Source: Paracoccaceae bacterium (GTDB taxonomy: Bacteria > Pseudomonadota > Alphaproteobacteria > Rhodobacterales > Rhodobacteraceae). From it: DNA of 19,050 bases. Below are positions 1-6,866 of this stretch, piece after piece. Every line of letters begins with the position of its first letter. Position 1 is the first letter of the stretch. Under the pieces are notes generated by a model, which ran no database searches, had not been told where the DNA came from, and saw only the letters and a program-made list of their open reading frames with translations. The stretch lies in NCBI GenBank assembly GCA_024742655.1, contig JANSYB010000001.1:1-19050 (forward strand), in the 5' to 3' direction. The translations under genes were made by a program, and so were the position numbers.

Positions 1-111
1 ATCCGCCTCCGAATAGGCCGGCCGCACCACGCCCTTGCCCACCCCCGACGCCCCGAAGCGCCGCAAGGCATGAAGATCGGCAAGAAACCGTTCTGGATCG
101 ATTGGCAACAT
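1..111 (-). CDS. N-carbamoyl-amino-acid hydrolase / allantoate amidohydrolase family, N-terminal fragment
   Basis: Only the first 37 codons lie in the window; the gene reads leftward off the edge from an ATG at 111-109. The visible residues begin [20 protein letters not shown] and continue with [18 protein letters not shown]. This matches the typical start of the M20-type Zn-dependent carbamoylase/allantoate amidohydrolase family (an N-terminal helix, then a G-V-x-R-PAYS segment where the substrate has to be trimmed). The family hydrolyses N-carbamoyl groups or ureido compounds in the cytoplasm using two metal ions; none of the metal ligands is inside the window, so activity and exact substrate cannot be judged. 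It diverges from the histidine-phosphatase gene, with about 180 bases between the two starts. The family call rests on a short stretch and is moderate. Confidence 0.6.
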   Translation of the reverse strand, partial: MLPIDPERFLADLHALRRFGASGVGKGVVRPAYSEAD

Positions 112-157
112 GACCCCAACTCTTAGAGCCCAGGGCCATCAAACGTCAAACCCGCAG

Positions 158-193
158 CTTTCATCGTTCCTCAAATACTCCCGCCGGAGGCGT
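158..193 (-). repeat. Dispersed intergenic repeat, copy 1 of type A
   Basis: The reverse strand here reads ACGCCTCCGGCGGGAGTATT, followed by TGAGGAACGATGAAAG. It matches 33 of 36 positions of the forward-strand sequence at 13806-13841. It contains a short GC-rich self-complementary core (CCTCCGGCGGG). Its place between divergent genes, rather than inside one, supports starting the phosphatase gene at 290 instead of at the upstream ATG at 110. Function unknown. Confidence 0.75.
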
Positions 194-289
194 GCCCGCT
201 TGCGGGCAAGGTTTTTTGCGTCACGCATCTTCAATCCCGCCCGCCCCGGCGCTAACGTGCCGGCGAACACAGCAACAGGAACCTCCAAC

Positions 290-940
290 GTGGCCGAAAT
301 CATTCTCGTACGGCACGGCCAGGCCAACAGCCACGCCACCGATGAGATCAGCTATGACCGGCTGTCCGATCTGGGCCGCGAACAGGCCCGCTGGCTGGGC
401 GCGCATCTGCGCACCACCAATCCGCATTTCGATCAGGTCATCACCGGCACACTGACACGCCAATCCGACACGGCCCGCGCCATGGGCTACGAGATCACCG
501 CGCAGGACGCGCGGCTCGATGAGCTCAGCTACTTTGCCCTCGCCGATGCGATGGAGGCCCAGCACGGCATACCCGCACCGCGCGACCCCACCGAATTCGC
601 CGCGCACCTGCCGCAGGTCATCACCCACTGGACGCGCGGCGAGATCACCGGCGTTCCCGAAACCTACGATCAGTTCGCGACCCGTGTGACCAGCGCGATC
701 GACGAGATCTGCGCCGCCCATGGCCGGATCCTGATCGTCACCTCCGGCGGCGTGATTGGCATGGTCATGCGCCACGCACTCGGGCTTGAAAACGGCGGCA
801 TGGCCAAGATCATGCTGCAGATCATGAATTCCTCGCTGCACCGCCTCGAATACGTGCACGACATGCTGATGGTAGGCGCCTTCAACGCCACGCCGCATCT
901 CGATTTGCCCGACCGGGCGCATGCCCGCACCTATGTCTGA
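290..940 (+). CDS. Histidine phosphatase (phosphoglycerate-mutase fold) family protein
   Basis: A 216-residue cytoplasmic protein of the histidine phosphatase superfamily. The N-terminus carries the RHG signature (IILVRHGQAN, phospho-acceptor H9), followed by LSDLGREQARWLG, the usual L-x-x-x-G-x-x-Q-A segment. The frame is open from an ATG at 110. The GTG at 290 is preferred because it has an AGGA ribosome site 9 bases ahead, gives the family N-terminus directly, and keeps the intergenic repeat at 158-193 outside the gene. The second catalytic histidine, normally within a T/S-H-G-G motif, is replaced by serine (IVTSGGVIG, near residue 156). Phosphatase activity is therefore uncertain and the substrate unknown. 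It is the first gene of an apparent operon with the two saccharopine dehydrogenase-type genes; the next start is 12 bases downstream. Confidence 0.85.
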   Translation: MAEIILVRHGQANSHATDEISYDRLSDLGREQARWLGAHLRTTNPHFDQVITGTLTRQSDTARAMGYEITAQDARLDELSYFALADAMEAQHGIPAPRDPTEFAAHLPQVITHWTRGEITGVPETYDQFATRVTSAIDEICAAHGRILIVTSGGVIGMVMRHALGLENGGMAKIMLQIMNSSLHRLEYVHDMLMVGAFNATPHLDLPDRAHARTYV

Positions 941-952
941 CAGGAACGCCAC

Positions 953-1999
953 ATGACACATCTCTGGGTCCGCGCCGAACAGCGCCCGAACGAAGACCGC
1001 GTCGGCCTCACGCCCGACGGCGCCGCCCGCCTTGTGGCGCAAGGATTTCATGTCACGGTCGAGCAAAGCCGCAGCCGCATCATCGCGATCGACGGCTACC
1101 GCAACGCGGGCTGTCGGATCGCGCCTGAAAACAGCTGGCCCGACGCCCCCGCCGACGCGATCATCTTCGGCCTCAAGGAACTGCCCGACGAAAGCACACC
1201 CCTGCCGCATCGTCACATCATGTTCGGTCATGCCTTCAAGGGGCAGCACGCGGGCCGCCGCCTGCTGGAGCGATTCAGGGCCGGGGGCGGCACGCTTTAC
1301 GATCTGGAATATCTGGTGGACGAGGCCGGGCGCCGGGTCGCCGCCTTCGGCTATTGGGCGGGCTATGCGGGGGCTGCGGTATCGCTGATGGCGTGGGCGG
1401 CACAGCGGGCAGGTGGCCTCTGTCCGCCAGTGGAAAGTTACCCCGACAAGGACGCGCTGCTGGCCGATCTGGCCGCGCGGCTTGACGCAACGGCGACCGA
1501 CCGCCCCACCGCCATCGTGATCGGCGCGCTTGGCCGCGTGGGCACGGGCGCGGCGGATCTGTGCGAGGCAATGCGCGTCCCGACAACGAAATGGGACATG
1601 GCGGAGACGGCGCAGGGTGGCCCCTTTCCCGAAATTCTGACCCATGACCTGTTTCTGAACTGTATCTTTGCGCGCCCAGGCACGCCGGTCTTCGTACCGA
1701 AATCCGCCCTCGGGACAAAACGGCGCCTTACGGTCATCGGGGATGTCGCCTGCGACCCGGACAGCGATTACAATCCCATTCCCGTCTATTCCGCCGCCAC
1801 CACATGGGACGCACCGGTCACCCGCGTCCACGATGACCCCCCGCTCGACGTGATGGCGATCGACAACCTGCCTTCCCTGTTGCCGCTGGAATCCTCGCAG
1901 GATTACGCCAGTCAACTCTTGCCCTCGCTGCAAAGCTTGGACAAGCTGGATCAGGGGGTCTGGGCGCGTGCCGAGGCAACGTTCAAGGAACATCTTTAG
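953..1999 (+). CDS. Saccharopine dehydrogenase, L-lysine-forming type (Lys1-like)
   Basis: A 348-residue protein of the alanine dehydrogenase/saccharopine dehydrogenase superfamily. The N-terminal domain has LWVRAEQRPNEDRVGLTPDG, the R-x-E-x-x-x-x-E-x-R-x-x-L-T-P signature. It is followed by FGLKELPDE and HRHIMFGHAFKGQ, which line up with the yeast Lys1 active site (K75 and H93 here). The nucleotide-binding domain shows AIVIGALGRVGTGAADL near residues 186-202, and a later HDLFLNCIFARPGTP segment is also typical. The known reaction interconverts lysine plus 2-oxoglutarate and saccharopine with NAD(H). In bacteria without a fungal lysine pathway this type most often serves lysine breakdown (inference). 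It has an AGGAA ribosome site and sits 11 bases before the next gene, its likely pathway partner. Confidence 0.88.
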   Translation: MTHLWVRAEQRPNEDRVGLTPDGAARLVAQGFHVTVEQSRSRIIAIDGYRNAGCRIAPENSWPDAPADAIIFGLKELPDESTPLPHRHIMFGHAFKGQHAGRRLLERFRAGGGTLYDLEYLVDEAGRRVAAFGYWAGYAGAAVSLMAWAAQRAGGLCPPVESYPDKDALLADLAARLDATATDRPTAIVIGALGRVGTGAADLCEAMRVPTTKWDMAETAQGGPFPEILTHDLFLNCIFARPGTPVFVPKSALGTKRRLTVIGDVACDPDSDYNPIPVYSAATTWDAPVTRVHDDPPLDVMAIDNLPSLLPLESSQDYASQLLPSLQSLDKLDQGVWARAEATFKEHL

Positions 2000-2010
2000 G
2001 GGGTTGAAAC

Positions 2011-3153
2011 ATGGCGATTCATTGGTGTGGAACAGGTCTGTCGGCCATTCCCGGCCTGCGGCGGCTGATCGAGGCAGGCCATGATATCACGGTCTGGAAC
2101 CGCACGCTGGACAAGGCGGAGGCGGCCGTGGGCGATCTCACGAACCGGATTCGCGTTTTCGATTTCGACACCCTGTCGAGCGAGATCCAGGAGGGGGATA
2201 TCGTTGTTTCGATGCTGCCCGGTGACTGGCATGTGCCCTTGGCCGAGATGTGTATCAACAAGGGCGCGCATTTCGTCTCGTCCAGCTACATTGCGCCGGA
2301 AATGCGCGATCTGCATGCCAAGGCGCTTCTGCGCGGCGTGGCCTGCGTCAACGAGATCGGGCTCGACCCCGGCATCGACCATCTCATGGCGCATCACCTG
2401 ATTGCCGATTACCGTTCGTCCAAGTCCTATGACCCCGAAAACGACCTGTCGTTCATCTCGTATTGCGGGGGCATCCCGAAGCACCCCAATCCCTTCCGCT
2501 ACAAGTTCAGCTGGTCGCCCCTCGGGGTGCTCAAGGCGCTGCGCTCGCCTTCGCGCTCGATCAAGCATTTCTCGGAGCTGAACGTGAAACGGCCATGGGA
2601 CGCGATTTCCAGCTATACCGCGCCGCTCCCGACACCTGAGACATTCGAGGTCTACCCGAACCGCGATTCCCTGCCCTTCATCGAGGACTACCAGTTCGAA
2701 CCGGCATGGCGTGTGAAGGAGTTCGTGCGCGGCACGTTGCGCCTCAATGGCTGGGCAGACGCCTGGTCCGACGTGTTCGCCGAGATCGAAACCCTCGAAG
2801 GTGAAGCCGGTGAGGCCCGCCTGCGCGAGATGTCGGATCAGTTCTGGACCCAGAATGCCTATGACGAGGGCGAACCGGATCGGGTGGTCCTGTGCGTATC
2901 GCTCAAGGCCGAAAAGGACGGTGTTCCGGTCTGGCACAAAACCTTTGTCATGGATGCCTGGGGGGATGAACGCGGCACGGCCATGGCGCGGCTTGTGTCG
3001 ATCCCGGTGTCATTGGCCGTCGAGGCGGTGATGAACCACGAGGTGCCCGCAGGCGTCACGCCCGCGCCGCATGACCCCAGGCTGGTCGAACGGTTCCTTT
3101 CGGAGGTGGACCGCCTGGCCCAACACCTGCAAGTCGTCGATCATTTGAAATAA
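2011..3153 (+). CDS. Saccharopine dehydrogenase family protein, glutamate-forming type (Lys9-like)
   Basis: A 380-residue protein starting at an ATG preceded by an AGGGGG ribosome site. The N-terminus is a Rossmann fold (IHWCGTGLSAIPGLRRLIEAG, then HDITVWNRTLDKAEA). A middle/C-terminal saccharopine dehydrogenase domain follows, with CVNEIGLDPGIDHLMAHHLI, the conserved N-E-x-G-x-D-P-G-I-D-H motif, and SYCGGIPKHPNPFRYKFSWS, the S-x-C-G-G-x-P-x-P-x-x-N-P-x-x-Y-K-F-S-W-S motif. Family members oxidise saccharopine to glutamate and 2-aminoadipate semialdehyde. With the Lys1-like gene just upstream this gives both steps of the saccharopine route as separate proteins, unlike the fused animal and plant enzyme. 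It is the last gene of the operon. Confidence 0.9.
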   Translation: MAIHWCGTGLSAIPGLRRLIEAGHDITVWNRTLDKAEAAVGDLTNRIRVFDFDTLSSEIQEGDIVVSMLPGDWHVPLAEMCINKGAHFVSSSYIAPEMRDLHAKALLRGVACVNEIGLDPGIDHLMAHHLIADYRSSKSYDPENDLSFISYCGGIPKHPNPFRYKFSWSPLGVLKALRSPSRSIKHFSELNVKRPWDAISSYTAPLPTPETFEVYPNRDSLPFIEDYQFEPAWRVKEFVRGTLRLNGWADAWSDVFAEIETLEGEAGEARLREMSDQFWTQNAYDEGEPDRVVLCVSLKAEKDGVPVWHKTFVMDAWGDERGTAMARLVSIPVSLAVEAVMNHEVPAGVTPAPHDPRLVERFLSEVDRLAQHLQVVDHLK

Positions 3154-3154
3154 A

Positions 3155-3179
3155 GATGCCCCGGAAAAACCGGGGCATC
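3155..3179 (-). terminator. Strong hairpin terminator between convergent genes
   Basis: A perfect 10-bp stem (GATGCCCCGG with CCGGGGCATC) has a 5-base loop. On the reverse strand it is followed by TTTATTT, the tail of a Rho-independent terminator for the leftward outer-membrane protein gene. On the forward strand there is no T-run after it, so termination of the saccharopine operon there is possible but weaker. A smaller hairpin (CGTCCT/AGGACG, 3186-3201) lies between it and the leftward stop codon. Confidence 0.8.
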
Positions 3180-3205
3180 GCCCTGCGTCCTTCAAAGGAC
3201 GTGGT

Positions 3206-3811
3206 TCAGAACCGGAAAGAGGCCCGCAACCTGTAGGTCATGCCATCGACGTCCACCGTCGGGGACACGTCGAAGTCATGATAGAGCGCGTCTGCACCAA
3301 CCAGCCATTTCTCGTTCAGCTTGAAATCAACCCCGGCGCCGGCCACCCAGCCCCAGTCGCTGAGGCTGATCCCACCGCCACTGCCGTTGATATGTGCCGC
3401 ACCGGCCGTGGTGTAGACGAACGCACGGTTGGCATCGAGACCCAACCGCAGCCGGATGCGAGCGATGTTGTCCACGTCAGTCGTCCCAAGCGAGATGTCG
3501 GGAAAATCGATATCACCCTCGATCCCGTAAACGAGGGCACCGCGATCCCAGTTATAACCGGCATGCAGTCCAAAGAGGAAACCATCGTCACTGAACGTGG
3601 TCGGTATGGGGGCGCCACCGACAGGGGTCACCACCGTGTCCAGATCGAAATCCGCAAAACCCAGTTGAACCCCGACATAGGGACCGGCCCAATCGCCGCT
3701 GACCGGCGGCGGCGGGGCCACGACCGGATCCGCGGGGGGTTCCAAATTTCCGGCAAATGCCGGTGCAATACCAAAAGCCAGAACAAGGCATGCGGAAAAA
3801 GTATTCTTCAC
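3206..3811 (-). CDS. Small outer-membrane beta-barrel (porin/OmpA-barrel-like) protein
   Basis: A 201-residue exported protein. I start it at the GTG at 3811 because GGAGGG lies 5 bases ahead of that codon; the in-frame ATG four codons upstream (3823) has no ribosome site. The N-terminus is a clear signal peptide (MKNTFSACLVLAFGIAPAFA, cleavage after AFA). A proline-rich linker follows (PPADPVVAPPPPV), then GDWAGPYVGVQLGFADFD, the usual first barrel strand of opacity/OmpA-barrel family proteins. The chain then shows alternating strands (LHAGYNWDRGALVYGIEGDI, RIRLRLGLDANRAFVYTTAG) and ends in an aromatic residue (YRLRASFRF), as needed for BAM-dependent insertion. The specific function is unknown. 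It is a single gene with its own terminator at 3155-3179. Confidence 0.85.
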   Translation of the reverse strand: MKNTFSACLVLAFGIAPAFAGNLEPPADPVVAPPPPVSGDWAGPYVGVQLGFADFDLDTVVTPVGGAPIPTTFSDDGFLFGLHAGYNWDRGALVYGIEGDIDFPDISLGTTDVDNIARIRLRLGLDANRAFVYTTAGAAHINGSGGGISLSDWGWVAGAGVDFKLNEKWLVGADALYHDFDVSPTVDVDGMTYRLRASFRF

Positions 3812-3823
3812 GAAACCCTCCAT

Positions 3824-3932
3824 TGGAAATCGCCTTACCGATGAATCATATCACATTCGTATCGTTTTTACAGGCGCATTTGCGCGGAACTGGAAAGCTG
3901 TCACAGACCGGTCACATTGCACGGCTGCGGCC
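3824..3932 (-). promoter_or_regulatory. Intergenic region with a possible promoter for the outer-membrane protein gene
   Basis: This gap is more AT-rich than the genes beside it. On the reverse strand it carries TATGAT, a good -10 box, about 35 bases upstream of the GTG start. The hexamer 17 bases before it (CTGTAA) is a poor -35. A hairpin overlapping the DUF3775 stop codon (3922-3939, CGGCTG with CAGCCG) could partly terminate the upstream operon. These are weak motif matches. Confidence 0.3.
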
Positions 3933-4259
3933 TCAGCCGCCGCGCACCAACGCGTCTTCGTCATCCACGATGGAAATGCCAAGCGCATCGAGCCCGTTTT
4001 CCAGATGATCCGACAGGTGCGGCGATCCCAGAAGGTAGTCGGCCGTCGGCGTCGTGGCCTCCTGCCGGGCGGTCAGCTTTGCCTCTTCCAGTTCTTCGGC
4101 GGCGAAACTGTCGCGCCCGATCCACATCAGGGCCACGAGGCTGGCCTGTTCTTCTTCGGTAAGCCGATCGATGAAGGCGCGCAACTCGGGCTCGGCCCGC
4201 TCCATCTCGCGCGCCATCAGCACGACCTGTGCAATCTTGTAGGTGCTGATATCCAGCAT
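3933..4259 (-). CDS. DUF3775 domain-containing protein
   Basis: A 108-residue, acidic, probably cytoplasmic protein of unknown function. The open frame reaches further upstream, but the ATG at 4259 has an AGGAGA ribosome site 7 bases ahead, and conserved-looking sequence starts there (MLDISTYKIAQVVLMAREME). It contains a helical first half and the segment LTEEEQASLVALMWIGRDSF, typical of DUF3775, where the conserved W-I-G-R-D follows a glutamate-rich helix. An alpha-helical tail rich in E and A comes next (EELEEAKLTAR). It lies 64 bases after the SDR gene on the same strand, so it may be the last gene of the sigma-E-linked operon. The larger gap makes membership less certain than for the others. 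Confidence 0.8.
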   Translation of the reverse strand: MLDISTYKIAQVVLMAREMERAEPELRAFIDRLTEEEQASLVALMWIGRDSFAAEELEEAKLTARQEATTPTADYLLGSPHLSDHLENGLDALGISIVDDEDALVRGG

Positions 4260-4323
4260 TTGCCATTCTCCTGTCCACGAACTCGGGTCAGATTGCGGGC
4301 ACCGGCGGCCGGAGTCTTTGATC

Positions 4324-5055
4324 TTACGCAAATAGCCGGTAGTAGAGCCAGTTCGGCAAAAACCGCGACAAGCGGAAAACCCAGCTGAAGACGCGGGGGA
4401 AATGACGGTCGAACGCGTCATCGTCACACATCAGTTCGAACATCTCCTGTGCGGCCTGCTCGGGCGTCATCAGGAAGGGCATGCTGAAGTCGTTCTTGTC
4501 GGTCAGGCGTGTCTTGATGAAACCGGGATTGGCCAGTTGGACGCGCACACCGCTGCGCCACAGATCGCCGCGCATGGTTTCGGCCAGCGACATCACCGCC
4601 GCCTTGGACGCGCCATAGCCCACGGCCCCCGGCAACCCGCGAAACCCCGAAAGCGACCCTGTCAGCACGATATGCCCAGCGTCACGGGCCACCATGCCCG
4701 GCACGACATGGCCCAGCACCCGGACCGTGCCGGTGAAATTCACATCGGCCATCGCAACGGCCTGCTGGGCATTCCAATCGGTCGACGGCATCGGCCAGTA
4801 CACCCCGGCCAGGCAGACGACGCCGTCGATCTCACCCACGGCCTCTGCCGCCTGCGCCACGCTGGCGTCATCGGTGATATCCACCGGCACCACGGTGGAC
4901 TTGCCTGACAGGCTGCCGGCCACCTCGGCCAGACGCTCGGCGTTGCGCGCCGACAGGATCACCTCTGCCCCCGCGCGGCTGATCTTTTGGGCCAATGCTT
5001 CGCCCAGTCCTTCGCTGGCCCCCACCAGCCAATACCGTTTCCCCGTCCAGTTCAT
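4324..5055 (-). CDS. SDR family NAD(P)-dependent oxidoreductase
   Basis: A 243-residue classical short-chain dehydrogenase/reductase. Visible motifs are the nucleotide-binding G-A-S-x-G-L-G (VGASEGLGEALA, residues 11-22), VDITD near 58-62, N106, the catalytic serine in VLTGSLSG (S134), Y147-x3-K151 (YGASK), and NPGFIKT after the active site. Substrate unknown. Its ATG overlaps the stop codon of the DUF3833 gene by one base (TGATG), so translation is probably coupled. In Rhodobacter sphaeroides an SDR gene occupies the same place at the distal end of the operon divergent from rpoE-chrR (RSP_1087 by my recollection). Its role there, perhaps in lipid or aldehyde reduction, is inference. The C-terminal 50 residues are rich in F, W and R and may touch the membrane. 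Confidence 0.9.
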   Translation of the reverse strand: MNWTGKRYWLVGASEGLGEALAQKISRAGAEVILSARNAERLAEVAGSLSGKSTVVPVDITDDASVAQAAEAVGEIDGVVCLAGVYWPMPSTDWNAQQAVAMADVNFTGTVRVLGHVVPGMVARDAGHIVLTGSLSGFRGLPGAVGYGASKAAVMSLAETMRGDLWRSGVRVQLANPGFIKTRLTDKNDFSMPFLMTPEQAAQEMFELMCDDDAFDRHFPRVFSWVFRLSRFLPNWLYYRLFA

Positions 5056-5618
5056 CAGGCTGCATCCACACGGCGCATCGTGGCGACCAGTTCGGCCACC
5101 TTGATCCCGAACTTGCGGAACTGGCTGCGATTGACCACCGTCCCGTTCGGCGTGAGATACATCCAGTCGACGACGTTCAGGACATGCCCCCCTGCCTCCT
5201 CTGGCAGGCGAATACGGTAGGTCAGTTGCGCACTGGGACCCGACTGCTGGCCGCTGCCGGTGCCGACAAGGTCATCGGCATCGGCCTTGATCTTGCCGTC
5301 ATTGCCCATCTCGAGACGCCATTCACGATCCTGGGTATTGCCGCTGTCATACTGGAAATGCTCTCGCATGATGCCGCGATTGCCGTCCCAATGCGCCTCG
5401 AAATCCCCGACGAAACGGGACGCGACACGCCCGGTCGGGCCATAGATCACGCCCTCGCACTTGATCGGCCCGTTCAGATGCGTGCGCAGGTCCAGATGTG
5501 GTCCCGCCTCGGCGTAATCCGCCGGGGACTGGGCCATGAAACCGGCAAACCGCTCTCGCAGCAGCGACAGCACGATGACGATGGCCGCGCCGATAATCAC
5601 GTAGCTCAAAGCAGTCAT
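5055..5618 (-). CDS. DUF3833 domain-containing protein
   Basis: A 187-residue protein with an N-terminal hydrophobic segment (TALSYVIIGAAIVIVLSLL, residues 2-20) that should anchor it in the inner membrane. A DUF3833 domain follows, rich in beta strands: RTHLNGPIKCEGVIYGPTGR, VASRFVGDFEAHWDG, and near the end LNVVDWMYLTPNGTVVNRSQ, then FRKFGIKVAELVATMRR. These are the lipocalin-like features expected of the family; the function is not known. The gene begins 3 bases after the MFS stop codon and overlaps the SDR start by one base. Its constant company with the DUF1365, flavin oxidoreductase and SDR genes suggests a part in membrane lipid modification (inference from context). Confidence 0.85.
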   Translation of the reverse strand: MTALSYVIIGAAIVIVLSLLRERFAGFMAQSPADYAEAGPHLDLRTHLNGPIKCEGVIYGPTGRVASRFVGDFEAHWDGNRGIMREHFQYDSGNTQDREWRLEMGNDGKIKADADDLVGTGSGQQSGPSAQLTYRIRLPEEAGGHVLNVVDWMYLTPNGTVVNRSQFRKFGIKVAELVATMRRVDAA

Positions 5619-5621
5619 TCG

Positions 5622-6866
5622 CTAAGCTCCTTTTTCTTGTAATTGTGGGTGCCCGGACATCGACGCTGCCGGTGTGCTCACCAGCAGCCCGATCGCGAGC
5701 AGTTTCAGCGCACAGGGCACCGCGCCATAAAGCAGGCTCAGCATCCAAAGCGCCGCGTCGTCATTCGACGCGCCCGGCCTGTAACCACCGGTTTCCAGCA
5801 GCGGCAAAAGCGCCACCGCCGCGATGGCCAGTGTCATCTTGCTGACGAAAGACCACATACTGAAGCCTTCGGCCGCATTGGGGGACACATGCGCCATTCG
5901 GGCCGCGAAAAGGGCCGGCAGCAATGTCATGTCCGCGCCAAGCGCCACACCCGAGGCGACGCAGATCACCGCAAAGGCGACCGCGTCGCCCGGCCCAAGC
6001 GTGATCGCAAAGGCAAAGGCGACGATCGACAGGACCATCCCGATCAACAGGGTCCGCCGCGTGCCGGCAACTTCGGCCAGACGGCCCCAGAACGGGGCGG
6101 CCACGGCTGCCGACAAAAAGAACATCAAAAGGAACGGCCCTTCCCACCCGGCCAGTTCCAGCCGATCCTCGACGAAGAACAGGAACAGCGTCGAACTGAC
6201 GGCCACGGGCGCGGAATTGGCCAGCGCGACCAGCAGCAGGCGCCGCGCGACCGGGTCCGCCAGAACCGGGCGCAAGCCGCCGCTTTCCGCTGTGACCGCA
6301 CGCCATTCGGGCCGCATCGCCCAAAGCGCCAGACCGGACAGGATAACGAAACTGATCGCAAACCCGCCATAGCCGCCCATCAGGACCGGCGCCACCGCTG
6401 CCGCGCAGATGCCCAGCAGGGCGCCTGTCTCGCGCCAGCGCGCCACCCTCAGATGTCCACCTCCCGGCAGGGCATCGGCCTTGGCCACGCCCTGCGCGTA
6501 AAAACAGATGGTCAGGTAACTGAAGGCCGAGAACACGACCGTCAGCATGATCGCGAACCACGCAAGCGGGGCGACCGGGGGCGCCACCGCGAACAATCCC
6601 ACCATGCCCGCTGCCATCGCCACGCCTGCGACACCCACCGACATCGCGCGCCGGTGCCGCAGCCTTTCGGCCAGCCGGCCCAGCAACGGATCCTGCACCA
6701 CGTCGATCAGCCGCAGCGCGAACAGGACCGTGCCAAGCGCCACGAGGGACACGCCGTATTCATCCACGTAGAACTTGGGCGCGTGCATGTAGAGCGGCAA
6801 ACCGGCACTGGCCAGCATCGCTGCGAAAAGCGCAAAGGCAGGAAGGCGGGCGGGGGCGGATGTCAC
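5622..6866 (-). CDS. MFS transporter, GPH (glycoside-pentoside-hexuronide:cation symporter) type
   Basis: A 414-residue inner-membrane protein with about 12 hydrophobic segments. The open frame extends upstream to 6944, but the GTG at 6866 is preferred: it has a perfect AGGAGGT ribosome site 6 bases ahead and overlaps the DUF1365 stop by four bases (GTGA). Near the N-terminus it has FALRLIDVVQDPLLGRLAER, which fits the GPH signature (R-x-x-D-x-x-x-D-P-x-x-G), rather than the sugar-phosphate MFS motif. The substrate is unknown. In R. sphaeroides the equivalent gene is annotated as a GPH-family symporter. In this setting a lipid or lipid precursor is as likely a cargo as a sugar (inference). 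Confidence 0.85.
   Translation of the reverse strand: MTSAPARLPAFALFAAMLASAGLPLYMHAPKFYVDEYGVSLVALGTVLFALRLIDVVQDPLLGRLAERLRHRRAMSVGVAGVAMAAGMVGLFAVAPPVAPLAWFAIMLTVVFSAFSYLTICFYAQGVAKADALPGGGHLRVARWRETGALLGICAAAVAPVLMGGYGGFAISFVILSGLALWAMRPEWRAVTAESGGLRPVLADPVARRLLLVALANSAPVAVSSTLFLFFVEDRLELAGWEGPFLLMFFLSAAVAAPFWGRLAEVAGTRRTLLIGMVLSIVAFAFAITLGPGDAVAFAVICVASGVALGADMTLLPALFAARMAHVSPNAAEGFSMWSFVSKMTLAIAAVALLPLLETGGYRPGASNDDAALWMLSLLYGAVPCALKLLAIGLLVSTPAASMSGHPQLQEKGA

Noticed and set aside
110..289. Upstream extension of the phosphatase frame from ATG 110
   Set aside because: It crosses the type A repeat, has no conserved sequence, and a GTG with a ribosome site exists at 290.
221..1993. A 590-codon reverse-strand open frame
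   Set aside because: It is antisense to the phosphatase and Lys1-like genes, lacks any recognisable domain, and is typical of long shadow frames in GC-rich DNA.
4006..4030. Another TGATCC on the forward strand
   Set aside because: No TAAGA-like box lies 18 bases downstream, and it is inside the DUF3775 gene.
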